A DNA stretch of 64,000 nt, taken from Streptomyces cyaneus. Lineage in GTDB: Bacteria; Actinomycetota; Actinomycetes; Streptomycetales; Streptomycetaceae. Numbering within the stretch: position 1 is the first letter of the stretch; each line of letters starts with the position of its first letter. Both the position numbers and the translations under genes were made by a program. This document shows, one piece after another, positions 40,121 through 48,683 of this stretch. The notes beneath the pieces are model-generated. The model did not search any database, was not told the origin of the DNA, and saw nothing but the letters and a program-made list of their open reading frames with translations. The stretch is from positions 558,001-622,000 of the forward strand of contig NZ_RQJW01000005.1 of NCBI RefSeq assembly GCF_004028635.1, in the 5' to 3' direction.

Positions 40121-40468
40121 TCAGAACTTGATCTTCGGCATCTTGAACCCCTTGGGCAATTTCGCCTCGTTGGAGCACTCCACAACCGGCCCGGACTTCA
40201 CGTCCCCACCATTCAAGAAGTTCCCTTCGGGATGCACGAAGCGCGGCCGCTCGATCGTCTCGCAGGCCTGCTTCTGCTTGACGACATACTTGCCACGCTT
40301 GCCCTTGTGGACGACCTCGCTCTTCTTGATGCAGACGATGTCGCCCTGTTCGGAGATCGTGCAGTCACCCTTGGGGTCATCGGCGTAAGCCGGCGCGGCA
40401 CCGCTGTAGAGCACGGCGAGAGCGCCGAGGAGCCCCGAGACGGCTGCGATCCTCTGTCGACCGATCAT
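40121..40468 (-). CDS. Secreted four-cysteine protein, family 3, member 1
   Basis: 115 residues from ATG 40468, GGAAGG upstream. Signal peptide MIGRQRIAAVSGLLGALAVLYSG..., cleaved after PAYA. Mature part: CTISEQGDIVCIKK, a Lys-rich stretch (KGKRGKYVVKQKQ), CETIERPRFVHPEGNFLNGG, SGPVVECSNEAKLP. Four Cys at positions matching the protein at 41433 (C..QG-I-C...C...P.G.L..G.V..GP...C..EA). Basic. Probably two disulfides. Function unknown. Confidence 0.83.
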   Translation of the reverse strand: MIGRQRIAAVSGLLGALAVLYSGAAPAYADDPKGDCTISEQGDIVCIKKSEVVHKGKRGKYVVKQKQACETIERPRFVHPEGNFLNGGDVKSGPVVECSNEAKLPKGFKMPKIKF

Positions 40469-40740
40469 GTGCTGCCTTCCTTTGCAAATCGAGGCCCGAA
40501 CGCCTGTGCCGCCGATCGGCACGCGCCCGAGCCTGGGAGAAAGTCGAAATACGATTGGGTGCAGCCCGGCCGCGCACCCTGATGGGTCTGCTGCGCGTCC
40601 GGGCTGCTTTGCTAAGGGTGTTGTCCAGCACACCGTTGACCACGGTGTTCCGAGGGAAGTCGATGCGCCTGTCGCGACGTTGCCGTCACAACGACAACCG
40701 CAGTGCCCTGAAACTCGCGCACCGGCCCCTCGACATTTCC

Positions 40741-41091
40741 TTACTGAGCCGCGGTCGGAGCGGCGTACTCGCCGTAGCCGTATTCCGGAGCGGCGACGGT
40801 CTTGGGAGCGACCTCCGGAGCAGCCTGCGGAGCGGCCTCCGTGGTGGCCGCGGGCGCGGCGGCGGGCGCGGCGGCGGGGGCGGCAGCGGGGGCGGCAGCG
40901 GGGGCAGCGTACGACTTGTCGTCCGGGTGACCACCCCACGTGGCCACCGCGTTGGCAGTCGAGGTGGCCACCGCGGTGGCGTTCTGACCGCCCCAGTCGC
41001 CCTCACCGGCGAAGGCGGCACCCGCACCGGCACCGAAGGACAGCCCTGCAACCGCCGCAGCTACGACCGCAACGCGCTGAAACCTGCGCAT
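40741..41091 (-). CDS. Secreted Ala/Pro-rich small protein
   Basis: 116 residues from ATG 41091 (AAAGGG upstream). Signal peptide MRRFQRVAVVAAAVAGLSFG..., cleaved about AFA. Mature segment GEGDWGGQNATAVATSTANAV, then six or so AAPA repeats, then a Glu/Tyr-rich end (APEYGYGEYAAPTAAQ). No Cys. It resembles a short version of the Pro/Ala/Tyr-rich protein at 36847, though the signal peptides differ. Function unknown. Confidence 0.8.
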   Translation of the reverse strand: MRRFQRVAVVAAAVAGLSFGAGAGAAFAGEGDWGGQNATAVATSTANAVATWGGHPDDKSYAAPAAAPAAAPAAAPAAAPAATTEAAPQAAPEVAPKTVAAPEYGYGEYAAPTAAQ

Positions 41092-41432
41092 AGTTTGACC
41101 CTTTCTTCCCGGGCACGAGGCCCTGGTTGACTACTTAGTGTGAGCATATACATGCGAACCGTAGCAATTTGGGATCTTCGACCCTTCTCTGTGTCGTGTC
41201 GGCTCATGCCAAGGAACCCTTCCGTCCGCTTCGCCATGGACGTGAAAGGCACTGTTCTCCCTTGAGAGAAACGACAGTTCCCCGAGGGCGAGTCACGGGC
41301 AGCGCGCAGCGGTCACCCGTTTGCCGACGCAGCGTCCATGGACACGAAAGCGGCGGATGGCCGGACCAGGTCGCGCTGGTCCGGCCATCCGCCGCTTGAA
41401 GACAGGGAAGTCGGGAGGTTCCGCCCCGGAGC
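41092..41432. other. Intergenic with terminator and promoter, no gene
   Basis: 341 bp. The right side holds the 22-bp hairpin at 41348-41397. The AT-rich segment around 41140-41175 (AGTGTGAGCATATACATGCG) probably contains the promoter of the Ala/Pro-rich gene in minus orientation. Confidence 0.6.
41348..41397. terminator. Very strong hairpin terminator
   Basis: Perfect 22-bp stem (41348-41369 with 41376-41397) and 6-nt loop, downstream of the 41433 minus-strand gene. Confidence 0.88.
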
Positions 41433-41804
41433 TCAGATGGGCAATCCGAGCTGGCTCAAACGGGGTTCAAAGCTGTTGTTGTCGCTCTGGGGCACCAACG
41501 GCTCGGGCGCCTCGTGGGCGCAGGTGATCTCGGGACCGACCCGAACGCGCCCAGGGTTCAGCAGGCCGGCCGCGGGCAAGGTCACCGGCTGCGTCGGCTG
41601 GCAGGTCACCGACCGGCGCAGGGAGATGTCCTCGCCCTCCTTCGTTTCACCCACGATCCGCTGGGTGCAGATGATGTTGCCCTGAGCGTCGGCGCCACAG
41701 ACGCCCGGCAGCGCCGCGGCGTAAGCCTGGCCGACGCCGATCCAGGTCATGGCGAGGCCTCCGAGAAGCCCCGAGACGGCCGCGATCTTCTTTCCGTTGA
41801 ACAT
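41433..41804 (-). CDS. Secreted four-cysteine protein, family 3, member 2
   Basis: 123 residues from ATG 41804 (GGAGACGCAGG upstream). Signal peptide MFNGKKIAAVSGLLGGLAMTWIG..., cleaved about AYA. Mature: CGADAQGNIICTQRIVG, CQPTQPVTLPAAGLLNPG, VGPEITCAHEAPEPL. The signal peptide core IAAVSGLLG and the four-Cys frame are shared with the 40121 protein. The C-terminal tail (SDNNSFEPRLSQLGLPI) is unique. Unlike its basic relative it is acidic. Function unknown. Confidence 0.82.
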   Translation of the reverse strand: MFNGKKIAAVSGLLGGLAMTWIGVGQAYAAALPGVCGADAQGNIICTQRIVGETKEGEDISLRRSVTCQPTQPVTLPAAGLLNPGRVRVGPEITCAHEAPEPLVPQSDNNSFEPRLSQLGLPI

Positions 41805-42173
41805 GTCCTGCGTCTCCTTTGTGAGGGGTGCCCCGGGTGCCGTGCACCGCGAACTGCCGCGGTAGGCCCCGGGGATGTCGGAGAGGCGGGCCCCGGCGTC
41901 CGACTCGTGTCCAGGACGCGCGGGGCCGCATTGCTTACGAAGTGAAGGACTGACCTGAAGTGAAGTGAAGGACCGACCTGCTGGAGGGCGCTGGTGCCAC
42001 AACCCCTGCCCGAGCCGAGGGCTTCAGGGCATCGAGGTTCAGGTCGTGCGCGCGCAACCACTCATCGACGCGCCGGAGTTCACTGCCATCGCGCCCGTAC
42101 GCGAACGGGCCCCTTCGGGGGGTGACCCCGAAGGGGCCCGCGGAAGGCGTCGCGCACGACTACGCCGCCGACC
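41805..42173. other. Intergenic with terminator, no gene
   Basis: 369 bp. Contains the direct repeat CTGAAGTGAAGTGAAGGACCGACCTG near 41955-41980 (GAAGTGAAG reiterated), the hairpin at 42106-42140, and otherwise nothing I can name. Confidence 0.55.
42106..42140. terminator. Terminator of the 42174 minus-strand gene
   Basis: Perfect 15-bp stem (42106-42120 with 42126-42140), 5-nt loop. Confidence 0.85.
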
Positions 42174-42401
42174 TCAGCCAGTGAAAGCGTTGTTGAACTG
42201 ACCGCAGGTGGTGTCGAAGGTCTCGGAGAGACCGAGCACGGCAATCGGGACGTCGGTCGCGGCCACCGTCTGCGGGCTGCACTCCTGGTAGGGGCGGTAG
42301 AGGTCGGTGCTCGCCGTGTAGGCGACGCCGGTGCCCGCACCGACGGCGGACAGGCTGCCGGCCGCCGCGGCGACGATCATGACCTGGTGAAGCTTGCGCA
42401 T
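42174..42401 (-). CDS. Secreted FRPYQECSPQ-family protein, short member
   Basis: 75 residues from ATG 42401. Signal peptide MRKLHQVMIVAAAAGSLSAV... ending VAY/TAS. The mature part is only the module DLYRPYQECSPQTVAATDVPIAVL...FDTTCGQFNNAFTG, with two Cys, the same as the C-terminal module of the 38137 protein. The leader (GGTAATGAA..CCGAGGGTTCC) and first codons are copied from the same ancestor as those of 36847 and 38137. It is the last island gene before the tRNA. Confidence 0.83.
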   Translation of the reverse strand: MRKLHQVMIVAAAAGSLSAVGAGTGVAYTASTDLYRPYQECSPQTVAATDVPIAVLGLSETFDTTCGQFNNAFTG

Positions 42402-42561
42402 GGAACCCTCGGTTTTCATTACCAATACATTGAGGCTGATTGCCTACTGTGACTGAACGAACACTAGCAGTAGCGACAGCGTTCCATGCCGGTGCATGTC
42501 CCGTGTCCGAGGGGGGAGATGGGTGCACGCAGCGTTGCCGACGGGTGACGGAAACAAAACA

Positions 42562-42586
42562 AACCCGGCCTGGTGCAGGCCGGGTT
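42562..42586 (-). terminator. tRNA terminator with T-rich tail
   Basis: 11-bp stem (42562-42572 with 42576-42586). In minus orientation it is followed by TTTGTTTTGTTT. Confidence 0.85.
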
Positions 42587-42601
42587 GTCGATGTGGGTGG
42601 A

Positions 42602-42675
42602 GCCCCCTGTCGGATTCGAACCGACGACCTGCTGTTTACAAGACAGCCGCTCTGGACCAGCTGAGCTAAGGAGGC
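42602..42675 (-). tRNA. tRNA-Thr (anticodon TGT)
   Basis: 74 nt. Acceptor ends GCCTCCT / AGGGGGC pair. The D-arm has AGCTCAGCTGGT, the anticodon loop is CTTGTAA with TGT in the middle, and the T-arm is CGGTTCGAATCCG. CCA is not encoded. It stands alone between the secreted-protein island and msiK, with its 3' end pointing at the island, a common integration point for genomic islands. I found no second copy of its 3' end in the window. Confidence 0.95.
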
Positions 42676-42817
42676 CTGCACGCGCTGTCACGCACGCGCC
42701 CGTGCAGTGTACCCAGGTTCCGAGTGGGCCCTGTCGAAAATTTCCGCGAAGTTCACATGCCTCCAGGTACTGACAGATCAGGCGAACGCCAGGTACCGTC
42801 CAGAGCCAGTCCGCACA

Positions 42818-42833
42818 TGTGGACTAAACCAAC
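42818..42833 (+). promoter_or_regulatory. dre-like site upstream of msiK
   Basis: TGTGGACTAAACCAAC shares 11 of 12 core bases (GTGGACTA-A/G-ACC) with the nagKA dre at 8781-8792 and fits 11 of 16 positions of the dre consensus. It is 60 bp before the msiK start. A DasR link to the shared sugar ATPase is inferred. Confidence 0.5.
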
Positions 42834-42892
42834 CACCTTCCTACAACGGATCGTCCGGCACGTTCCTGCCGGTAGAAGGGGGCCCATTCACC

Positions 42893-43981
<1,089 letters not shown>

Positions 43982-44043
43982 GAACGCGCTTCAGGGCAGG
44001 TACAGGCAGCACAACCCCGGGTAATTCACCCAGGTTGACGAAG

Positions 44044-44071
44044 AGGGCCCCGCAGATGCCTGCGGGGCCCT
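44044..44071 (+). terminator. msiK terminator
   Basis: 12-bp GC stem (44044-44055 with 44060-44071), followed by TCTCGTTGT. Confidence 0.8.
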
Positions 44072-44182
44072 TCTCGTTGTCGACAAATACCCCGGCAGAT
44101 CGGTCATTTCGAGCACTGTGCGTCAACGCACCGCCGAGAAATGGGCCCGCTCCGTCCCCCAAACCGGTGACCGAATGTCGCC

Positions 44183-44668
44183 ATGTCAGCACCGAACGCT
44201 ACTCTCACTCGCGTGAAGCACTCCACCACCCAACAGACACGACGCGGCCACCGGGGCCCCGCCCGCCAGCTCGGCCGCACTCTCGCCCTCGTCCTGCCCG
44301 TCGTCCTGGTGCTCTCCGGGACCCTCGCGGTCACCCGGGTCAACTGGTCGGGGGACCCCTCGGACTCGGTGCTCACCGCGACCGACGTCACGAGCGCGGG
44401 CGCGAAGAACACCGCCCCGCGTGCTCCGCAGGACGTGCTGCGCGACCAGCTCCTGACCGAGCTGCAGGCGAAGAACCCGGGCGTCGCCCTCACCCACCTC
44501 CAGCAGGCCGTCGACGAGCGCCCGTCCCTGGGCCGGCACTGCGCCTCGATCGCCCGCGCCCTCGGCCGCGCCGCGGTGCGCATGTACGGTCCGACGCGTG
44601 CGCAGTCGTACGCGCGGCCCGTCTGCGACACCGCCTTCGCTTCGGGGGTGGCAGCGGCGCACAGCTAG
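44183..44668 (+). CDS. Hypothetical exported protein
   Basis: 161 residues. Basic N-terminus (RRGHRGPARQLGRT) followed by the hydrophobic segment LALVLPVVLVLSGTLAV, which is a signal peptide or anchor. The mature part is helical, with two Cys (LGRHCASIARALGRA, ARPVCDTAFASGVA) suited to a disulfide. The start is uncertain: ATG 44183 or GTG 44213, neither with a good RBS. I do not recognise the family. From memory the orthologous position downstream of msiK in S. coelicolor is also a hypothetical protein. Confidence 0.72.
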   Translation: MSAPNATLTRVKHSTTQQTRRGHRGPARQLGRTLALVLPVVLVLSGTLAVTRVNWSGDPSDSVLTATDVTSAGAKNTAPRAPQDVLRDQLLTELQAKNPGVALTHLQQAVDERPSLGRHCASIARALGRAAVRMYGPTRAQSYARPVCDTAFASGVAAAHS

Positions 44669-44732
44669 CCCGGTTGATTAAGGAACGGTTGCAGGCGAAT
44701 GCCGCGAGCGGGGCGCCGCGTACAGTTCGGGC

Positions 44733-45464
44733 ATGACTGATCCGAACGCCGCGTCCCGCCCCGTTCAAGCCGTCATTCTGGCCGGTGGCCAGGGTTCTCG
44801 GCTGCGTCCTTACACCGACGACCGGCCCAAGCCGATGGTCGAGATCCCCGGTACGGGGACGCCGATCATCGGCCACCAGCTCGCCTGGCTCGCCGAGGAG
44901 GGCGTGACGGACGTGGTGGTCAGCTGTGGGCACCTTGCCGAGGTGCTGCAGGACTGGCTGAAGTCAGCCGATCTTCCGGTCCGTGTCACGACCGTCGTCG
45001 AGACGGAGCCGCTCGGGCGAGGTGGCGGCCTGAAGTACGCGGCCGCGCATCTTCCGCACCCCGAGAAGGCCTGGTACGCCACCAACGGCGACATCTGGAC
45101 CCGCTTCTCGCTGCGCGACATGGCGGACTTCCACACCGAGCGCGACGCGGTCGCGACGCTGGCCCTCGCCCGGCCCCGTATCCCGTGGGGTGCGGTGAAG
45201 ACGGACGGCTTCGGCCACATCACGGACTTCATCGAGGCCCCGCCGTCGACGTTCGAGATCAACGCGGGCGTCTACGTCTTCTCGCCCGGGTTCGCCTCCC
45301 TCCTCCCCGAACGCGGCGACCACGAACGCACCACGTTCCCCCACCTGGCCCGGGAACGCCGCCTGGCCGGCTTCCCGATCCCCCAGGGGGCGTACTGGCG
45401 AGCCATCGACACGGCGAAGGACCTGACGGAGGCGGCGAAGGAACTGGCGGCTCTGGGGCGCTGA
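44733..45464 (+). CDS. Sugar-nucleotide (mannose-1-phosphate guanylyltransferase-like) nucleotidyltransferase
   Basis: 243 residues. Signature AVILAGGQGSRLRPYTDDRPKPMVEI at the N-terminus (nucleotide-binding GGxGxRL and the KPM motif), TEPLGRGGGLKYA and TNGDIW as the metal Asp. It lacks a C-terminal left-handed beta-helix, so it is the short GT-A-only form. Likely makes GDP-mannose or another NDP-sugar; the base is not decidable. It starts at ATG 44733 and ends before a hairpin-rich gap. Confidence 0.85.
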   Translation: MTDPNAASRPVQAVILAGGQGSRLRPYTDDRPKPMVEIPGTGTPIIGHQLAWLAEEGVTDVVVSCGHLAEVLQDWLKSADLPVRVTTVVETEPLGRGGGLKYAAAHLPHPEKAWYATNGDIWTRFSLRDMADFHTERDAVATLALARPRIPWGAVKTDGFGHITDFIEAPPSTFEINAGVYVFSPGFASLLPERGDHERTTFPHLARERRLAGFPIPQGAYWRAIDTAKDLTEAAKELAALGR

Positions 45465-45556
45465 GAGCTCCGCGTGGGGGTGCGCGTGGATGCCTGCGGC
45501 GGCCCGTTGCCGTTCGGTGGGGGTGCGCGTAGCGCCCAGGGTTCGGTGGGTGGGTC

Positions 45557-45664
45557 GGGGACGTGTCGGGGGGTGTCCGTCCTCGGACCGGCGGCCGCCT
45601 TAAGCCAAAAGGTCCCGCGTGTTGACGCCGGCCACTGCGGGCGGACACCCCCCGACACGTCCCC
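45557..45664. repeat. 23-bp perfect inverted repeat with 62-nt spacer
   Basis: Arms 45557-45579 and 45642-45664 (begins GGGGACGTGTCGGG). The spacer includes CTTAAGCC. It is too widely spaced for a simple terminator and may be a small mobile palindromic element. Confidence 0.8.
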
Positions 45665-45730
45665 TTCCCGCCGTGGGCGGGCGCGGGCCCGTGGGGGTAC
45701 AGCCATCCACCGCCCGTCAGGCCGCGGGCA

Positions 45731-45794
45731 GTCGTGCCGCTGGGGCGGCACGACGATGGGCCCCGGACGGATTCGCGTCCGGGGCCCATCGTCG
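45731..45794. terminator. Paired bidirectional terminator hairpins
   Basis: A 10-bp stem 45731-45740/45745-45754 overlaps the base of a perfect 19-bp stem 45751-45769/45776-45794. The two share CGAC at 45751-45754, so they compete. They sit between the convergent nucleotidyltransferase and DoxX genes. Confidence 0.8.
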
Positions 45795-45850
45795 TCGGGG
45801 GGCTTGTCAGCCGGTGGGTTTGGGGCCGAGTAGGTCGTCCACCGGTCCGT

Positions 45851-47515
45851 TCATCCCAACAGGCCACCTACCAGGCCAGGTTCGTCGGGTGAGCCGCCGC
45901 CCGTTGAGCCGCCGCTGGAGGAGGGGCCGCCGGAGGTCGGGCCGGTGCTGGTGCTGGGGGCCTCGTCGGTCGGGGTGGACTGCTGGGGCGGGGCCTGGCC
46001 CGCCGTGCCCTGCGTCTGGCTGGGCATACCAGCGCCCGCCGTGCCCGCGTCGCTGGTGGCGCCCGGCGTGGTCGCGGCGCCCGCGCTGGGGCTGGCCGTG
46101 CCCGACGTGGCGCCCTGGGTGGGCGAGTTGGAGGCCGACGGCGTCCTCTTGTGCCGCTTGTCGGGCTCCTGCGGGAGCGGGGAGCCGGGCAGTTCGTTGC
46201 GCGGCGCCTCGCCGGGGCCGGGGACGACGACGCGGTCGGCGTCGCGGACCGCACCGCCGAGGACGGAGCCGATGAGGAGGGTGAGGCCGGTGACGATCGC
46301 GGTGACGAGGGCGCCGCGACGCAGGACGTAGCTGCGGAGCTCCCAGATGTCGGAGCGGGGGCCGAGGCGCCGCCAGGCCATGCCGGCGAGGCGGCCGTCG
46401 ATGGAGTAGACGGGCGCGCCGGCGATGATCAGCGGGGACCACGCGGCGAGATAGATGATGTCGGGGGCGTCGTAGGCAGGGACGCTCTTCCAGCTGACGG
46501 TGACCAGCAGCGCGGCGGACAGCAGCGCACCGACGACCGCGGCGACCCGCTGCCAGCACCCCAGGACCGTGAGGACGCCCACGATGACCTGGAAGAAGGC
46601 GATGACCAGGCCGGAGCCGACCGGGTGCTCGAGTGCGAACTGGCGAAGGGGTTCGGCGACTTCCCAGGGGTGCAGGGTGTTGAGCCACTTCACCATCGAG
46701 CCGCGCTTGCCGCCGTCGAAGTAGACGGGGTCGCAGAGCTTGCCCATGCCGGCGTAGATGGAGATGAAGCCGAGGAAGACGCGGAGGGGGAGGAGGACGA
46801 CGCCGAGGTTCATGCGGCGGCCGGGGTAGTAGGCGTGCCGCGCGGGGTCGTCGCCGCCGGGCCGCTTGAGTGGCGCGGCGGCCCCGTCCGCCGTGTCGGG
46901 CTCGTCGAACTCCTCGTCTTCGTAGGGGAGTTCCTCGTAAGGGAGTTCCTCGTCGTATGCGCTTTCGACCGTGCGCATGTTCGGCAGCAGCCGGGCCTCG
47001 ACGGACTCGTGGGTGCGCTGCGGGCCGACGATCGGGGTTTCGACGGTCTGCGTCAAGTCGTCGTCGTAGCCGCCCTCGTAGCCCCGGTCATAGCCGCCGA
47101 CCTCGACGCGCGGGATGACCTGGGTGCCCCCGGCACCGGGAAGCGGTTCGTCGCCGTGGCGGACGCTGCCGTCCCGCACGGCCTGGAGCAGGCGGTGGGC
47201 TCCGGTGTCGTCGGGCGCGGACGTGCCGTTCCAGACGGCGACCCGGCGGCGGGCGCCGGTGGCCGCGCCCGCTCTGCCGGCCGCGTTGGTGACGGGGATG
47301 CGGGTGGTGTCCTCGGTGGCGCTCAGGTGCCGTGCGATCCGCGGGGACTGGGCGCGCCGCGTCGACGTGCCCAACAGCACGCGGAAGCTCGCGTGATTGA
47401 CGATGATCTGCGCCGGATCGCTCGGCACCTTCACCATGCTCAGCGCGGGAGCGTCGTCGTATCCCGACGAGCGGTCCCCCGTGGGTGTGCGGGGTGTTCT
47501 GGTGTCCACACTCAA
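45851..47515 (-). CDS. DoxX-domain membrane protein with long disordered ends
   Basis: 554 residues. The N-terminal about 240 residues are low-complexity, with Gly/Tyr/Asp and Glu-rich runs (YEELPYEDEEFDEPD). The core has at least four membrane helices of DoxX type (LPLRVFLGFISIYAGMGKL, VIAFFQVIVGVLTVLGC, VGALLSAALLVTVSW, ALVTAIVTGLTLLIG). The C-terminal about 130 residues are a Ser/Thr/Pro/Gly tail ending GGGSPDEPGLVGGLLG. DoxX family members are linked to quinol or thiosulfate redox and oxidative-stress control, but this fused form has no defined role. Lies 128 bp downstream of rlmB. Confidence 0.82.
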   Translation of the reverse strand: MSVDTRTPRTPTGDRSSGYDDAPALSMVKVPSDPAQIIVNHASFRVLLGTSTRRAQSPRIARHLSATEDTTRIPVTNAAGRAGAATGARRRVAVWNGTSAPDDTGAHRLLQAVRDGSVRHGDEPLPGAGGTQVIPRVEVGGYDRGYEGGYDDDLTQTVETPIVGPQRTHESVEARLLPNMRTVESAYDEELPYEELPYEDEEFDEPDTADGAAAPLKRPGGDDPARHAYYPGRRMNLGVVLLPLRVFLGFISIYAGMGKLCDPVYFDGGKRGSMVKWLNTLHPWEVAEPLRQFALEHPVGSGLVIAFFQVIVGVLTVLGCWQRVAAVVGALLSAALLVTVSWKSVPAYDAPDIIYLAAWSPLIIAGAPVYSIDGRLAGMAWRRLGPRSDIWELRSYVLRRGALVTAIVTGLTLLIGSVLGGAVRDADRVVVPGPGEAPRNELPGSPLPQEPDKRHKRTPSASNSPTQGATSGTASPSAGAATTPGATSDAGTAGAGMPSQTQGTAGQAPPQQSTPTDEAPSTSTGPTSGGPSSSGGSTGGGSPDEPGLVGGLLG

Positions 47516-47545
47516 CTAACCGAGTGACGTGTGGTTAGGACACTG

Positions 47546-47581
47546 CCTTGACCGGTCCGATCTGTCCGGACCCCGTCAAGG
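47546..47581. terminator. Hairpin downstream of rlmB
   Basis: CCTTGAC (47546-47552) pairs with GTCAAGG (47575-47581), enclosing the inner stem GGTCCG/CGGACC. It separates rlmB from the DoxX gene. Confidence 0.65.
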
Positions 47582-47643
47582 ATGCGCAGGTCGCACCACT
47601 GTCACCAGAATTAACCCGCACGGGTGATGCCACGGATGTCTGT

Positions 47644-48585
47644 TCAGACGCGTCGACGAGCCGCCTCGTAGAGGACGATGCCTGCCGCCACACCGGCGTT
47701 GAGGGACTCCGCGCCGCCCGGCATCGGGATGCGTACGCGGAAGTCGCACGTCTCGCCGACCAGGCGGGACAGGCCCTTGCCCTCGCTGCCGACCACGATG
47801 ACGACCGGGCCCTCCAGGGCCTGCAGCTCGCCGAGTTCCGCCTCGCCGTCGGCGGCGAGGCCGACGACCGCGATGCCCGCCTTCTTGTACGCCTCCAGGG
47901 CGCGGGTGAGGTTCGTGGCGCGGGCGACGGGAGTGCGGGCCGCGGTGCCGGCGGACGTCTTCCAGGCGCCGGCGGTCATGCCGGCCGCGCGGCGCTCGGG
48001 TACGACGACGCCGTGGCCGCCGAAGGCGGAGACCGAGCGGACCACGGCACCGAGGTTGCGCGGGTCGGTCACGCCGTCGAGGGCGACGATGAGCGGGTCC
48101 TCGCCGTCGTCGTAGGCGGCGCTCGCCAGGTCCTCGGGGTGGGCGTACTCGTACGGCGGGACCTGGAGGACCAGGCCCTGGTGGTTGAGGCCGTTCGTCA
48201 TGCGGTCCAGCTCGGGGCGCGGGGCCTCCATGAGGTTGATGCCACCGCGCTCGGCGGCGAGCTGGAGGGCCTCGCGGACGCGCTCGTCGTTGTCGATGAA
48301 CTGCTGGACGTAGAGGGTGGAGGCCGGGACGCCCTCGCGCAGGGCTTCGACGACCGGGTTGCGTCCCACGACCATCTCGGACGTGCCCTTGCCGCCACGG
48401 CCGCGCGGTGCGGGGCGGCGCGCGGCCTGCTTCGCCTTGGCGGTCGCGATGCGGTTCTTCTTGTGCTTCTTGCGCATCTCGGCGGGCGGGGTCGGGCCCT
48501 TGCCCTCAAGACCCTTGCGCCGCTGGCCGCCACTGCCGACCTGCGCGCCCTTCTTGCCGGACATGCGGCGGTTGTTGGCTGCCAT
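47644..48585 (-). CDS. rlmB: 23S rRNA (guanosine-2'-O-)-methyltransferase RlmB (SpoU/TrmH family)
   Basis: SAM-dependent SPOUT methyltransferase predicted to modify G2251 of 23S rRNA. 313 residues. A basic 70-residue N-terminal extension (KKHKKNRIATAKAKQAARR) precedes the substrate-binding domain MVVGRNPVVEAL. SPOUT motifs are NLGAVVRSVSAFG, VVGSEGKGLSRL and ESLNAGVAAGIVLYE. Follows cysS on the same strand with a 98-bp gap. Confidence 0.94.
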   Translation of the reverse strand: MAANNRRMSGKKGAQVGSGGQRRKGLEGKGPTPPAEMRKKHKKNRIATAKAKQAARRPAPRGRGGKGTSEMVVGRNPVVEALREGVPASTLYVQQFIDNDERVREALQLAAERGGINLMEAPRPELDRMTNGLNHQGLVLQVPPYEYAHPEDLASAAYDDGEDPLIVALDGVTDPRNLGAVVRSVSAFGGHGVVVPERRAAGMTAGAWKTSAGTAARTPVARATNLTRALEAYKKAGIAVVGLAADGEAELGELQALEGPVVIVVGSEGKGLSRLVGETCDFRVRIPMPGGAESLNAGVAAGIVLYEAARRRV

Positions 48586-48683
48586 GACCTACCTGTCCTA
48601 CGTCGGTGAAATGTTCGTACGTCTATGCAGTGTGCCGCCCGCAGGGCCGGGCGGCACAATCGATCTTCGGTGATCGCAAGCGG

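Larger units (their letters stand above)
45465..45850. other. Hairpin-rich intergenic region, no gene
   Basis: 386 bp between convergent genes. It contains a direct repeat of GTGGGGGTGCGCGT (45476 and 45517), the 23-bp spaced inverted repeat and two further hairpins listed separately. No coding frame is convincing. Confidence 0.7.

Noticed and set aside
36478..42401. Considered calling the secreted proteins chaplins or rodlins
   Set aside because: They lack the chaplin core and the rodlin motifs known to me; only the small secreted format is similar.
42573..42773. Small frame antisense to the tRNA (PVGFEPTTCC... type)
   Set aside because: A well-known spurious translation of tRNA antisense sequence.
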